From: Candidatus Rifleibacteriota bacterium
GTDB lineage: Bacteria > Muiribacteriota > Ozemobacteria > Ozemobacterales > Ozemobacteraceae
Assembly: GCA_015233155.1 (NCBI GenBank)
Contig: JADFYG010000029.1
Span: 1-64,000 of the forward strand
Reading direction: 5' to 3'
DNA: 64,000 nucleotides
Shown here: positions 1-8,757 of the stretch, piece after piece
Layout of the letters: every line of letters begins with the position of its first letter
How positions within the stretch are numbered: position 1 is the stretch's first letter
Position numbers and translations under genes: made by a program
The notes under the pieces: model-generated
Seen by the model: only the letters and a program-made list of their open reading frames with translations
Told to the model about the DNA's origin: nothing
Databases searched by the model: none

Positions 1-2
1 TT

Positions 3-1241
3 CAAGCCCAATCTTTTGCTCAAGGACAATTGCCATTTTCTGAAGAAACTCCAACGCAACAACCTGCGAATGGCAGACCTTCTCCCTTGTTAGCAATCGT
101 ATGGAATATCCCCGGGTTCCAGGAAATGATTGATTCTTTTCAGGGAGGAAAAGCAGAAACAGAGGAAGAGCAACTCTGGCTAACAAGTGTTGAAAATGCT
201 TGCCGATCAGCTTTACAGCATTTTCACATGCGATCTAAAATCATTGGGAGCATTCTCACGCCAAATGCCGCTATTTTAAAGTTCCAAGGAGATGAAACCC
301 TCACGGTAGAGCAGGTAAGAAGGCGACAGTCAGAATTTTTGTCCACTCATATGGTGAGTATCATTAGTACAAGAGCAGAACCCGGAGCTATTTCATTGAC
401 TATCGCCCGACCCAATAGGAGAATTCTCAATCTTCTGGATGTTTGGAAAACCTGGAAACCGAATTGTGTGCAAGGGAATCATGAACTGCTCATCGGAGTG
501 AAAGAAGAAGATGGCTTACCTCTTTTCCTTTCTCCTTCCAGACACTCACCACACACTCTCATTGCAGGGGCGACGGGAAGCGGTAAATCCGTTTTAATGC
601 AAAATATTCTCTTATCTATCGTTTGTACAAACACACCAAAGCAAGCTCAAATTATTCTGATTGATCCTAAGCAAGGTGTCGATTATGCCGCCTTTGAAAA
701 TCTTCCTCACCTGCAAGGCGGAAGAATGATCACGAGTTCTGAAGAATCCATTTCTTCTTTGTCTCAGTTAATTGAAATCATGAATAATCGCTATGCCATG
801 TTGCGGCAGAACCGCGTTTCAAACCTTTTTGAATTGAATAAAAAGGTTGCTCCAGCGGAGCAAATACCAGTTTTATGGGTTGTTCACGATGAGTTTGCAT
901 CATGGATGATGATCGATGAGTATAAAACGGAGGTCTCCAATATTGTTGGAAGGTTAGGTGTTCAAGCTCGTGCTGCTGGTATATTTCTGATTTTTGCGGC
1001 GCAAAGGCCTGACGCAAATGTTATGCCGATGCAATTGCGCGACAATCTTGGAAATCGTTTGGTGTTGCGGGTTGCCAGCGAAGGCACCTCTGAAATTGCC
1101 TTGGGCGAAAAAGGGGCGGAACGGCTATTAGGAAAAGGCCACATGGCTGCAAAAATCGAAGGCGAAAACGATATTATTTTTTCTCAGGTCCCTTACTTGG
1201 GAACCGATGAATTGGAAAAAATCGTTTCTGGAATAAAGTGA
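3..1241 (+). CDS. FtsK/SpoIIIE-type DNA translocase, C-terminal part (cut by left edge)
   Basis: The frame is open from the first bases of the window, so the 5' end of the gene lies outside; the TTG at 30 is only an internal codon. The visible part has a P-loop (AGATGSGKS) near residue 180 of the 30-based frame and a Walker-B-like segment (IILIDPKQG) near 210. It also has the second acidic strand (VLWVVHDEFASWM) and the FtsK-typical end block (DNLGNRLVLRV ... LLGKGHMAA). Proteins of this fold use ATP to pump or thread double-stranded DNA. No winged-helix gamma domain follows, so this is probably not the chromosomal cell-division FtsK but a relative of the kind found on mobile elements or in defence loci. 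The DNA is AT-richer than the following genes. Family assignment is firm; the cellular role is unknown. Confidence 0.85.
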   Translation, partial: QAQSFAQGQLPFSEETPTQQPANGRPSPLLAIVWNIPGFQEMIDSFQGGKAETEEEQLWLTSVENACRSALQHFHMRSKIIGSILTPNAAILKFQGDETLTVEQVRRRQSEFLSTHMVSIISTRAEPGAISLTIARPNRRILNLLDVWKTWKPNCVQGNHELLIGVKEEDGLPLFLSPSRHSPHTLIAGATGSGKSVLMQNILLSIVCTNTPKQAQIILIDPKQGVDYAAFENLPHLQGGRMITSSEESISSLSQLIEIMNNRYAMLRQNRVSNLFELNKKVAPAEQIPVLWVVHDEFASWMMIDEYKTEVSNIVGRLGVQARAAGIFLIFAAQRPDANVMPMQLRDNLGNRLVLRVASEGTSEIALGEKGAERLLGKGHMAAKIEGENDIIFSQVPYLGTDELEKIVSGIK

Positions 1242-1267
1242 TAAAGAAAAGGTTGAATAAAATATAA

Positions 1268-1510
1268 ATGAGTCCGACCATTTTTCGTGAAAAAGGGTAT
1301 CGCTTTTTCTTCCTCTCCAATGAGGAGCCGCGAATACACGTTCACGTTACCTGTGAAAAAGGGGAAGCAAAATTTTGGCTTGAACCTCTTATATCCTTGG
1401 CGATGTTTAAAGGGTTGAATGAAAAGGCATTGAAAGAGATTCAAAAATTGGTGGAGAAACACAAAAATGAAATCATCGTTGCCTGGAAACAACACTTTGG
1501 TCAGAGTTGA
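1268..1510 (+). CDS. DUF4160 family small protein
   Basis: This 80-residue protein opens with SPTIFREKGYRFFF and carries the EEPRIHVHV core typical of DUF4160. It starts 27 bases after the FtsK-like gene and its 3' end overlaps the next gene in another frame, so the two small genes are probably translated together. DUF4160 and DUF2442 proteins often occur side by side and have been proposed as toxin-antitoxin-like pairs. That role is an inference from pairing; I see no catalytic motif. Confidence 0.8.
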   Translation: MSPTIFREKGYRFFFLSNEEPRIHVHVTCEKGEAKFWLEPLISLAMFKGLNEKALKEIQKLVEKHKNEIIVAWKQHFGQS

Positions 1511-1793
1511 GAATATTACTCCCTTTGGAATTTGGCTTTTAATCAAGCGCAAAGAGTATTTTTTGGACTTTGATATATTTCCCTATTTCAGAGAACAATC
1601 GATTAAGGCCGTCAAAAACATTACCTTACTACATGATGTCCATTTATACTGGCCAGACCTGGATATTGATTTGGAAATCGATAATTTGGAGAATCCTGGA
1701 AAATACCCGTTGATTTCTCAGGCTTCAAACAAAGGAGCAAGAACAACAAAGAATATATCAAGAACTGACCGAGCTCCTTCCGTTGACGCATGA
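1467..1793 (+). CDS. DUF2442 family small protein
   Basis: This 108-residue protein has the DUF2442 pattern: an N-terminal strand pair (ITPFGIWLLIKRKEYFLDF), a middle segment FPYFREQSIKAVKNI, and WPDLDIDLEIDNLENP. It overlaps the DUF4160 gene by 44 bases. About 25 C-terminal residues are polar and probably disordered (NKGARTTKNISRTDRAPS). Its stop codon lies at the foot of a perfect 14-bp hairpin. The pairing suggests a two-gene module, possibly the antitoxin-like partner, but this has not been shown for this sequence. Confidence 0.78.
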   Translation: MKSSLPGNNTLVRVENITPFGIWLLIKRKEYFLDFDIFPYFREQSIKAVKNITLLHDVHLYWPDLDIDLEIDNLENPGKYPLISQASNKGARTTKNISRTDRAPSVDA

Positions 1794-1823
1794 ACGACCA
1801 TCGACTGAAGTCGATGGTCGTTC
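1792..1823 (+). terminator. Perfect 14-bp hairpin over the DUF2442 stop codon
   Basis: GAACGACCATCGAC (1792-1805), loop TGAA, then GTCGATGGTCGTTC (1810-1823): a perfect inverted repeat beginning inside the TGA stop. No T-run follows on either strand, so it is not a classical intrinsic terminator. It may stabilise the 3' end, be a dyad operator, or mark the end of the acquired segment. Confidence 0.5.
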
Positions 1824-1931
1824 ACCTATCCGCGAGCGTGACCCTAAAACTCGAAATTTAACCGCCGGATCAGATCGTAGAAGCGCTAGATCTATCCTTA
1901 TACATTATGATTTGCGTAAAACAGTTGCCCG

Positions 1932-2741
1932 TCAGCTTATAGCGCCTTCCTTGACTTTTTCGGCACAACGACACTGAGTGCGCGCTGCCGGCATCTGCCT
2001 GATAAGCGGCTCCATGATCTTCTTGACGTTTTCCGCATTGCGATTGAAGACGGCAATCACTTCAGCGCCAGTAACCTCGGGAACATTGCCGACGAGTCCG
2101 GAATCATAATCCGTGACGAGAGCAATGTTGACGATGCAGATGCCGAGCTCCTGAGCAAGCACGACCTCCGGATACTGGGTCATATTGATCGTCTCCCAAC
2201 CCATTTGCGTAAACCAGCGACTTTCAGACCGGGTCGAGAATCGCGGCCCCTCGATGACCACCATCGTGCCACCGTCATGCACGGTTATTCCATTATCCTT
2301 GATAACCCGGACAGCAATCTTACGCATCTCTGAACAATAAGGATCGGCTGAAGAAACATGTATGACCTTCGGTCCGTCAAAGAAGGTATCAGCGCGATTT
2401 TTTGTGCGATCGACGAACTGATCGGTTACGACAAAGTCACCGGGCTTGATGTGAGACTGAAGGGAACCACAGGCGCATGGCGCGATGAGACGCGTCACGC
2501 CGAGCTCCTTCATTGCCCACAGGTTTGCCCTGTAATTGATGGCATGCGGCGGAATCGAGTGATTGCGCCCGTGACGAGGCAAAAAAGCCACCTTCATCCC
2601 ACCGACTTCCCCGATCGAAATCATTTCGGAAGGCAGTCCATATGGCGTGTTAATCTTCACCTCCCGGGTCTGTGTAACAAACGAATAAAACCCGCTGCCA
2701 CCGAAAATGCCGATGTCAGCGCGGGGAAGGTCATTGTTCAT
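1932..2741 (-). CDS. mtnP: S-methyl-5'-thioadenosine phosphorylase
   Basis: Cleaves methylthioadenosine, the by-product of polyamine and related synthesis, with phosphate to adenine and methylthioribose-1-phosphate. The protein shows the phosphorylase family 2 signatures: GGSGFY at the N-terminus, PRHGRNHSIPPHAINYRAN, the phosphate/purine region GTMVVIEGPRFSTRSESRWF, NMTQYPEVVLAQE, and TDYDSGL. I chose ATG 2741 because GGAGG lies 7 bases upstream; the frame extends 21 codons further up without a better start. About 269 residues, usual for the family. Purine nucleoside phosphorylase activity on related substrates cannot be excluded. Confidence 0.93.
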   Translation of the reverse strand: MNNDLPRADIGIFGGSGFYSFVTQTREVKINTPYGLPSEMISIGEVGGMKVAFLPRHGRNHSIPPHAINYRANLWAMKELGVTRLIAPCACGSLQSHIKPGDFVVTDQFVDRTKNRADTFFDGPKVIHVSSADPYCSEMRKIAVRVIKDNGITVHDGGTMVVIEGPRFSTRSESRWFTQMGWETINMTQYPEVVLAQELGICIVNIALVTDYDSGLVGNVPEVTGAEVIAVFNRNAENVKKIMEPLIRQMPAARTQCRCAEKVKEGAIS

Positions 2742-3043
2742 TGATTCCTCCGTGTACCTGAAAGGTTTGGTATGCAAAGCAGATGCGAGTATAATACCTC
2801 GCATGATGGAAATGCAAAATCATGCATCAAAAAAAAATAAATCACAGTTTATATACTACAGGAATGGTGCAATAATGAAATAACGCAAAAATCGAGAGTT
2901 CATAAACGTTTTGAAATGAAGCAGGCAAACATGATGCACGCCCGGGCTAAAACGACAAGCTCAGCTATTACTCACAAATATGACGTTAATGCACCTTTTA
3001 TTGAGGTTTCCTCAAAAATAGAAATCCGAAAAAGAATGGCCAT
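2742..3043. other. AT-rich divergent intergenic region
   Basis: About 300 bases between mtnP (leftward) and the glycosyltransferase gene (rightward). Apart from the possible mtnP promoter I see no ORF, RNA gene or repeat. It presumably holds promoters for both directions. Confidence 0.5.
2790..2817 (-). promoter_or_regulatory. Possible sigma-70 promoter for mtnP
   Basis: On the minus strand TTGCAT (2817-2812) and TATTAT (2795-2790) are 16 bases apart, about 50 bases upstream of the mtnP start. The -10 matches 5 of 6 consensus bases; the -35 is weak. The plus strand reads a perfect TATAAT at 2790, so the element could also fire the other way. Confidence 0.3.
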
Positions 3044-4903
3044 ATGAAGATTTTACATCTTGTCTCTCATTCGATCATGCGCGGAAAGATGGAAGTGACG
3101 GGTTCCGATGTTTATGTGCTTACGCTGAGTGATGCTCAGTCGGCGGAAGGTCATGAGGTATTCATAGCCGGTGATTTTCAGGCGGGACCAACGAATGCAC
3201 GATTTGTTCGCATTCCGATAGGCCGACGAAGGCCTCATCAGAGACTCATGAATGTATTGTTGGTGCGAAAACTTATTCTGCGACGCGGCATTGAATTGGT
3301 ACATGCGCATTCGCGCGCGGCAAGCTGGATTGCACGACAAGCCGTCCGCGGAACCAGAATTCCGTTTATTTCAACGATCCATGGCCGTCAGAAACTTCAC
3401 TTATCAACGCGTATTTTCGACGTTTATGGGAACCATATCATTACAGTTTGCGACAATCTGCGCGAGCATTTGTCAAAGGAACTGGGAATCGACTGTCGTC
3501 GCGCGGAAACTATACCGAACGCCATTAACTTTGCACGATTTCCCGCTCGCCCCGCCTGGAAACCATCCCCGGACGGGAAGTTCGTCATCACCATAATCGG
3601 ACGTACAACCGGTGAAAAGGGCAACAAGCTGTGCCGCCTTTTCGATCAGGTTTTTCCAGCACTCCTCGACGCGCACCCGAAACTTATTATCAAGCAGGTG
3701 GGCGGCTCTCCGGAACATTTCAGTGCCGAATTTCGACCGCTCTGGGACAAATTTCGAGAACGCTACGCCGATCGTATAATATTTACCGGCCATCGCCCCG
3801 ATCTGAGCGAAGAGCTGGCCGAAGCCGGGTTGGTGATCGGCGGTGGTCGTGTCGCTGTTGAGGCCGCACACGCTGAAGTTCCCGTGTTTCCATTCGGCGA
3901 ATCGTGTCGTCATCCAAGATTGACCCCGGAAAATATGTCAGAAGCCTTGAAGACGAACTTCGGGGATATTTTGCCGCTACGTGAGATGCCTCCCATCGAT
4001 TACGCGGCCTTTCGAAGCGAACTGGAGTCTTTCATTTCTACGCCGACACCATCGGATCCGCGCCTTCCATCGCTCGTTGCAACCAGATTCGGAGTGCGTG
4101 ACGTGACTCGACGCATCCTCGAACTTTACCGGCGTATGCTTCTACAGTGTCGTTATTCGAGACAAGTCCCAGTGTTGATGTATCATAAAATTCCCAAGGC
4201 TCCTCCCCAATCACGTCATCGAACATGGGTCAGTGCTGATATGTTCGAGCGACACCTGCGTTTTTTGCGACGTCACGGATATCAAAGCATAACGATGCGT
4301 GACGTGAAGGCCTTTATCGATGGCACGCGCCCGCTTTCCGACTTCCCCGCAAAACCTGTAATGATCACCTTCGATGACGGTTACATGGACAATTACGAAA
4401 ATGCGTTTCCCTTGATGCGTCGATACGGCTTCACCGGGCTGATCTTCTGCATGGGAGACACCCTTTTGCGCGATAACGCCTGGGATCACTCACCCACCGA
4501 GGCTTCGGCGCCCCTGATGACCATTCCCCAGATACGGGAAATGTGCGACGCGGGCTTCGAGATCGGCGCTCACACGCTCTCTCATCCTCACCTTACTGAA
4601 ATAGGCGCTGAATCAGCCCGACGTGAGATTGCAGAATCGCGACTTAAACTCGAAGAGGTTCTTGGAACATCCATTCTGTCATTCGCCTACCCGTATGGGG
4701 AATATGACGACCGAACAGTTGAACTCGTGCGCGAGGCCGGGTTTTATTCAGCCTTCGCTACTTCGACGGGTGCGGCTGATTTTTTTGACGATCCGTTTCG
4801 CATTTTCCGGACTCATGTGTTCCCCAAGGACGGCGTATTTCAGATGATCAAGAAAACATCCGCATGGTACAGGAGTTACTTCTTCTTCAAGCACGGCAAG
4901 TAG
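3044..4903 (+). CDS. Glycosyltransferase (GT-B/GT4-like) fused to NodB polysaccharide deacetylase
   Basis: The N-terminal ~365 residues are a GT-B glycosyltransferase: MKILHLVSHS start, HAHSRAASW, acceptor-side ISTIHG, and TIPNAINFARF. From about residue 380 a NodB-type deacetylase begins (VPVLMYHKIP). Its metal site is visible: TFDDGY (Asp pair), SHPHL (the two His) and FAYPYGEYD. NodB domains remove N-acetyl or O-acetyl groups from sugars. The fusion suggests one protein that adds and trims a surface or capsule sugar. There is no signal peptide, so the deacetylase would act in the cytoplasm on a precursor. The following dehydrogenase gene starts 44 bases after the stop. Confidence 0.88.
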   Translation: MKILHLVSHSIMRGKMEVTGSDVYVLTLSDAQSAEGHEVFIAGDFQAGPTNARFVRIPIGRRRPHQRLMNVLLVRKLILRRGIELVHAHSRAASWIARQAVRGTRIPFISTIHGRQKLHLSTRIFDVYGNHIITVCDNLREHLSKELGIDCRRAETIPNAINFARFPARPAWKPSPDGKFVITIIGRTTGEKGNKLCRLFDQVFPALLDAHPKLIIKQVGGSPEHFSAEFRPLWDKFRERYADRIIFTGHRPDLSEELAEAGLVIGGGRVAVEAAHAEVPVFPFGESCRHPRLTPENMSEALKTNFGDILPLREMPPIDYAAFRSELESFISTPTPSDPRLPSLVATRFGVRDVTRRILELYRRMLLQCRYSRQVPVLMYHKIPKAPPQSRHRTWVSADMFERHLRFLRRHGYQSITMRDVKAFIDGTRPLSDFPAKPVMITFDDGYMDNYENAFPLMRRYGFTGLIFCMGDTLLRDNAWDHSPTEASAPLMTIPQIREMCDAGFEIGAHTLSHPHLTEIGAESARREIAESRLKLEEVLGTSILSFAYPYGEYDDRTVELVREAGFYSAFATSTGAADFFDDPFRIFRTHVFPKDGVFQMIKKTSAWYRSYFFFKHGK

Positions 4904-4947
4904 CCAGCTTAGGAAAAGCGATTACCAGACATCACGGGAGGTCACGC

Positions 4948-6039
4948 ATGAAAGCAGTTGTTTTTGACGGCAGAAAACTTTCATTTGTTGAAGATTGCGA
5001 TGACTCGACTCAGACCGAAAATTTGCAGACTGAAGCTCCGCCTTCGGATACAGCCATCTATTCGGACAATAAATCCGGACCCCCTGAACCGCGCCTGGTA
5101 CATGGCCGTGCCGTGATTGCTCCGACTCTCATCGGCATCTGTCGCACCGATATCGAGTTAACACGTGGATATCAGCAATTCGCGGGTATTCCCGGCCACG
5201 AGTTCGTCGGCAAGGTCGTTGCCTGCGAAGATATATCGCTCATCGGACAGCGCGTGGTCGGAGAGATCAACGATGCGTGCGGGCAATGCGAAGCATGTCT
5301 GCGCGGGCTTGGCCGGCACTGTCCGAATCGACGCGTGCTGGGCATTCACAGGCTCGCCGGCTGTATGGCGGAACGTTTTTCCCTGCCGGTCACTAATTTA
5401 CATCTGGTGCCGGAGGACGTTCCCAACGATCGGGCAGTATTTGTTGAACCGCTTGCCGCGGCTTTTGAAATTCTGGAACAATTGATTATTACCGAAAAGG
5501 ATCGATGCGTCGTACTGGGTGACGGCAAGCTCGGCATTCTGTGCGCCTGGACCCTGGCAACGGTTGCATCCGACATTACGCTGGTCGGGCGTCATTCTAA
5601 CAAACTTTCCCTGGCACGCTTTGGTGGCATAAAAACTGCCGAACGCCTTGAAGATATTTCTTTCGCCCCTGATCTGGTCGTGGAAGCAACCGGCCGTCCC
5701 AACGGTCTCGCCCAGGCAGTCGAGCTGGCCCGCCCTCGGGGAACGATCATTATAAAATCGACGATTGCCCCGGACGCAACGTTAGATTCATCGTCCGCTG
5801 ACACCAATAGAGGCCAGCGTGGCTTCAGCAATGCACAGGCGCTTTCCCAAGCCGTAGTCAAAGAAATTACGCTGATTGGCTCACGCTGTGGTCCGTTCGG
5901 CCGGGCCCTAAAATCACTGCGAGCCTTCCAGTTTCCAGTTGAACGCCTGATCGAAGCACGCTACCCATTGAGTGATGCCGTCGCCGCCTTCGAACACGCC
6001 ACCCGTCCCGGTGCGCTAAAAATATTGTTGTATCCGTAA
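4948..6039 (+). CDS. Zinc-dependent medium-chain alcohol/polyol dehydrogenase
   Basis: MDR-superfamily oxidoreductase of about 363 residues. Visible features are ICRTDIEL with the first catalytic-zinc Cys, GHEFVG with the His, and the four-Cys structural zinc lobe (ACGQCEACLRGLGRHC). A cofactor-domain strand-turn (CVVLGDGKLG) follows, although the usual GxGxxG reads GDGKLG. An acidic, Ser/Thr-rich insertion (residues about 20-50) separates the first strand from the catalytic domain. ATG 4948 is preferred over upstream starts because GGGAGGT lies 5 bases upstream. Substrate unknown; sorbitol- or threonine-type substrates are possible. Confidence 0.85.
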   Translation: MKAVVFDGRKLSFVEDCDDSTQTENLQTEAPPSDTAIYSDNKSGPPEPRLVHGRAVIAPTLIGICRTDIELTRGYQQFAGIPGHEFVGKVVACEDISLIGQRVVGEINDACGQCEACLRGLGRHCPNRRVLGIHRLAGCMAERFSLPVTNLHLVPEDVPNDRAVFVEPLAAAFEILEQLIITEKDRCVVLGDGKLGILCAWTLATVASDITLVGRHSNKLSLARFGGIKTAERLEDISFAPDLVVEATGRPNGLAQAVELARPRGTIIIKSTIAPDATLDSSSADTNRGQRGFSNAQALSQAVVKEITLIGSRCGPFGRALKSLRAFQFPVERLIEARYPLSDAVAAFEHATRPGALKILLYP

Positions 6040-6133
6040 CAGTCGGGCAAGCGCATTAAAAAGTTCTGTGGTAGGGCGCGACCGCCGGGCGCGCCGCTTT
6101 GCGCTTCGGCGTGCCCGGCGGTCACGCCCTACC
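6040..6133. repeat. Palindromic repeat family 1, copy A (MITE-like, right end degraded)
   Basis: Starts right after the dehydrogenase stop with CAGTCGGGCAAGCGCATTAA, a diverged form of the terminal repeat of copy B (10420-10578). It then runs through the core hairpin GGTAGGGCGCGACCGCC ... GGCGGTCACGCCCTACC. The matching right terminal repeat is not visible after 6133. Confidence 0.75.
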
Positions 6134-6201
6134 ATATCATACATACTCAAAAGACATTTTGGTAATTCGCGAAAAGACTCATCATTAGAGGGAAATTTGA
6201 A

Positions 6202-7326
6202 TCAGACTGGTTTTCCAATGCCGGTCAGATATTTTTCAAATACGGCAAGCACCTCAGGCATGTTTTCACGACCAAAACCCAGACGAAAATGTTTTGTTCC
6301 ATACCCGTAAACGGTTGAAGGAAGAAGCATTACTCCGGTTTCATTGATTACTCGTTGGCAAAACGGCAGGGCCTCCTCCTTAAACAGGATTTGGGGAAAG
6401 CCAATAGTGCCTGCTTTTGGACGAACCCAGCGAAATAGCAGCTTCTGTCTCTCGAAAAAATCGTCAAGCAGAGAAAGATTCTTTTTTATCCTGGTCACAT
6501 GCCTTTCAATGATTCTGGCCTGGGCTCGCAAAGCTATTAGAGCAAGAACCTCTCCGGGCGCACTACTACAAATGGTGGTGTAATCCTTGAAAGCCGCCAT
6601 TTTCTGATACAATTCCTTGTTCCTGGTGATGACCCATCCGATGCGTGTCCCAGCCAGACCAAAGGTCTTGGACATGCCGAAGAGTGAAATTGCGTTCTCG
6701 TATAATTCGCAGGCGGATGGCAAACGATCATTGGATTCGATTTCAAGAAAACGATACATCTCGTCTGAGAAAACGTAGAGACCATGTTTTTTTGCAAGAC
6801 TCAGGATTTTTTCAAAATCCGTCCTGGACGGCAAATATCCGGTCGGATTATGGGGAAAGTTCAGGATAATCGCTTTAGTTGTCGGTTTGATCTTTTTTTC
6901 CAAGGTATGAACATCGAATTTCCACCCGGATTCTTCATCAGGCTCCCACCGATCGAGATCGCAACCGATTGAACAGGCGATTTCATAAAGCGACTGATAA
7001 CCCGGCCAGGTGCAGATGACGTGATCATCTTCGTCCAGAAACGAATGAAGGGCGAGAAAAATCCCTTCTTCTGGAGCTACCACCAGGACTTCTTCCGGGG
7101 AAATTCCATTGTACAACTTAGCTATTTCGGCCCTTAGAAGCGGAAGCCCCAATGACTCAGTGTAACCAAGCTTCAGGGAATCCCATAGATTTCTGGTTTC
7201 AGAATCGGCCCATGACAACAACTCCGATTGAAGCAATCCGTCGCAGTCGGAACTGGAGAGAAGGTATCGAACCGAAAACTCATACCTGGCAAAGAATCGT
7301 TCCAGCGCGAATGGTTTGATCTTCAA
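6202..7326 (-). CDS. PLP-dependent class I/II aminotransferase
   Basis: 374-residue fold-type I aminotransferase. Landmarks are the substrate/PLP segment GYTESLGLPLLR, NFPHNPTGYLPS, the Asp/Tyr pair in VFSDEMYRFL, and the PLP lysine in FGMSKTFGLAGTRIGW. The overall pattern resembles the branch that includes MppP- and capreomycidine-synthase-like enzymes, but substrate cannot be read from sequence. Translation probably starts at TTG 7326, with GGAGAG 5 bases upstream and no ATG nearby. Divergent from thrC, with about 100 bases between. Confidence 0.85.
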   Translation of the reverse strand: MKIKPFALERFFARYEFSVRYLLSSSDCDGLLQSELLSWADSETRNLWDSLKLGYTESLGLPLLRAEIAKLYNGISPEEVLVVAPEEGIFLALHSFLDEDDHVICTWPGYQSLYEIACSIGCDLDRWEPDEESGWKFDVHTLEKKIKPTTKAIILNFPHNPTGYLPSRTDFEKILSLAKKHGLYVFSDEMYRFLEIESNDRLPSACELYENAISLFGMSKTFGLAGTRIGWVITRNKELYQKMAAFKDYTTICSSAPGEVLALIALRAQARIIERHVTRIKKNLSLLDDFFERQKLLFRWVRPKAGTIGFPQILFKEEALPFCQRVINETGVMLLPSTVYGYGTKHFRLGFGRENMPEVLAVFEKYLTGIGKPV

Positions 7327-7432
7327 GGTAACTCTCCAAAAGATGAAGATATCCCCTTTTCAAAACACCTAAATAATGAGAAGGTAAAGAACGGAAATTA
7401 CATACTAACAGAAATCAACAAAAGAGGTTTTC

Positions 7433-8743
7433 GTGAAGCTCTATAATATTGCCAATCCTTCCGAAACAGCAACCTTTCGAGAAGCCGTTCTACGGGGAAG
7501 CGCAAGCGGTGGCGGTTTATATCAACCGACACAACTGGCAGCAATCGATGATGTCGAAGAGTTGCTCAGAATGCCTTTCGTTGAACGCTCAGCGCGACTC
7601 ATATCCTCGATCATCGGGGATGAATTCGCCTCCGATGACATCCTTACCATGGTGCGAAAAGCATTTGATTTTCCCGTGTCAGTAAAGGCCGCCACGAATG
7701 GAACATTCTCGCTGGAACTCTTTCACGGTCCAACGCTTGCGTTCAAAGACTTCGGAGCCCGCTTCATGGCGCAAATACTCGGACACATCACAGGTGACCG
7801 CCGCCCGGGGGAACCGAAGCGCATCACGATCCTGACGGCGACGTCAGGCGACACGGGTGCTGCCGTCGCCCATGCTTTTCTCGATGTTCCCGGGGTCGAA
7901 GCAATAGTGTTGTATCCGGCAGGGCGAATCTCGCCTCTCCAGGAAAAGCTATTCTGTACTCTCGGTCGCAATATCCGAACGTTTCGTGTCGACGGCGACT
8001 TCGATGCCTGCCAATCATTGGTGAAAGGCTCATTCAAAGACGAACAACTGGTAAAAAACCTCGGGCTCACGTCTGCCAACAGCATAAATATCAGCCGTCT
8101 GTTAGCACAGATATGTTATTATTTCGAGGGCGTCGCGCTCATACGCGCACTCCCGGGGCTCCGTACAGCTATTCCTGTGATTTCGGTCCCGTGCGGAAAT
8201 TTCGGAAATCTTACAGCAGGTTTGATGGCCAGACGTCTTGGTCTTCCTGTAAAGCGATTTGTCGTGGCAACCAATGCAAACGATACCATCCCTCGGTTTC
8301 TCGCCGGTGAACCATACCAGCCTCGTGCTTCCATGGCCACATTGGCCAACGCCATGGACGTCGGAGCGCCGAACAACTGGTCGCGCATAGTTGCCCTTTA
8401 CGATGGTGATGAAAAACACATCCGAGGTGATCTTACCTGCGGCAGCCTTGACGATGACGGTATTCGTCAGGCTTTGCGCAAACTCTGGAAACACGGATTT
8501 ATGGCTGAGCCACACACAGCCATAGCATGGTCAATTCTTAAGCGATCTCGCGAACCCGATGAAATCGGATTGTTCCTGGCAACCGCGCACCCGGCAAAGT
8601 TTCGCGAAACTGTCGAGGAGATACTGGAAGTAAGGATTGACCTGCCACCTGCGCTTTCAGCAGCGGCCTCCCGCCCATTGCTTTCCGAAGATTTGCCCAA
8701 CTCCCCGGAAGAGCTTCGCCGCCGCCTTCTGCAAATAGCCTGA
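7433..8743 (+). CDS. thrC: Threonine synthase
   Basis: Converts O-phosphohomoserine to threonine, the last step of threonine synthesis. The protein is 436 residues, of the shorter enterobacterial type. It shows SGGGLYQP, the PLP-lysine segment GPTLAFKDFGARF, TATSGDTGAAVAHAF, and the phosphate-binding turn VPCGNFGNLTAG. Start is GTG 7433 with AGAGG 4 bases upstream. A lone thrC: no homoserine kinase or dehydrogenase lies beside it. Confidence 0.95.
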   Translation: MKLYNIANPSETATFREAVLRGSASGGGLYQPTQLAAIDDVEELLRMPFVERSARLISSIIGDEFASDDILTMVRKAFDFPVSVKAATNGTFSLELFHGPTLAFKDFGARFMAQILGHITGDRRPGEPKRITILTATSGDTGAAVAHAFLDVPGVEAIVLYPAGRISPLQEKLFCTLGRNIRTFRVDGDFDACQSLVKGSFKDEQLVKNLGLTSANSINISRLLAQICYYFEGVALIRALPGLRTAIPVISVPCGNFGNLTAGLMARRLGLPVKRFVVATNANDTIPRFLAGEPYQPRASMATLANAMDVGAPNNWSRIVALYDGDEKHIRGDLTCGSLDDDGIRQALRKLWKHGFMAEPHTAIAWSILKRSREPDEIGLFLATAHPAKFRETVEEILEVRIDLPPALSAAASRPLLSEDLPNSPEELRRRLLQIA

Positions 8744-8757
8744 TTTCGCGGAAGGCA

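Noticed and set aside
1783..1977. Small plus-strand ORF after DUF2442
   Set aside because: It runs through the hairpin and into the mtnP 3' end, has no ribosome site and reads as low-complexity charged sequence.
3053..3340. Minus-strand ORFs inside the glycosyltransferase gene
   Set aside because: Shadows of the long frame with clear GT-B and NodB motifs; no ribosome sites.
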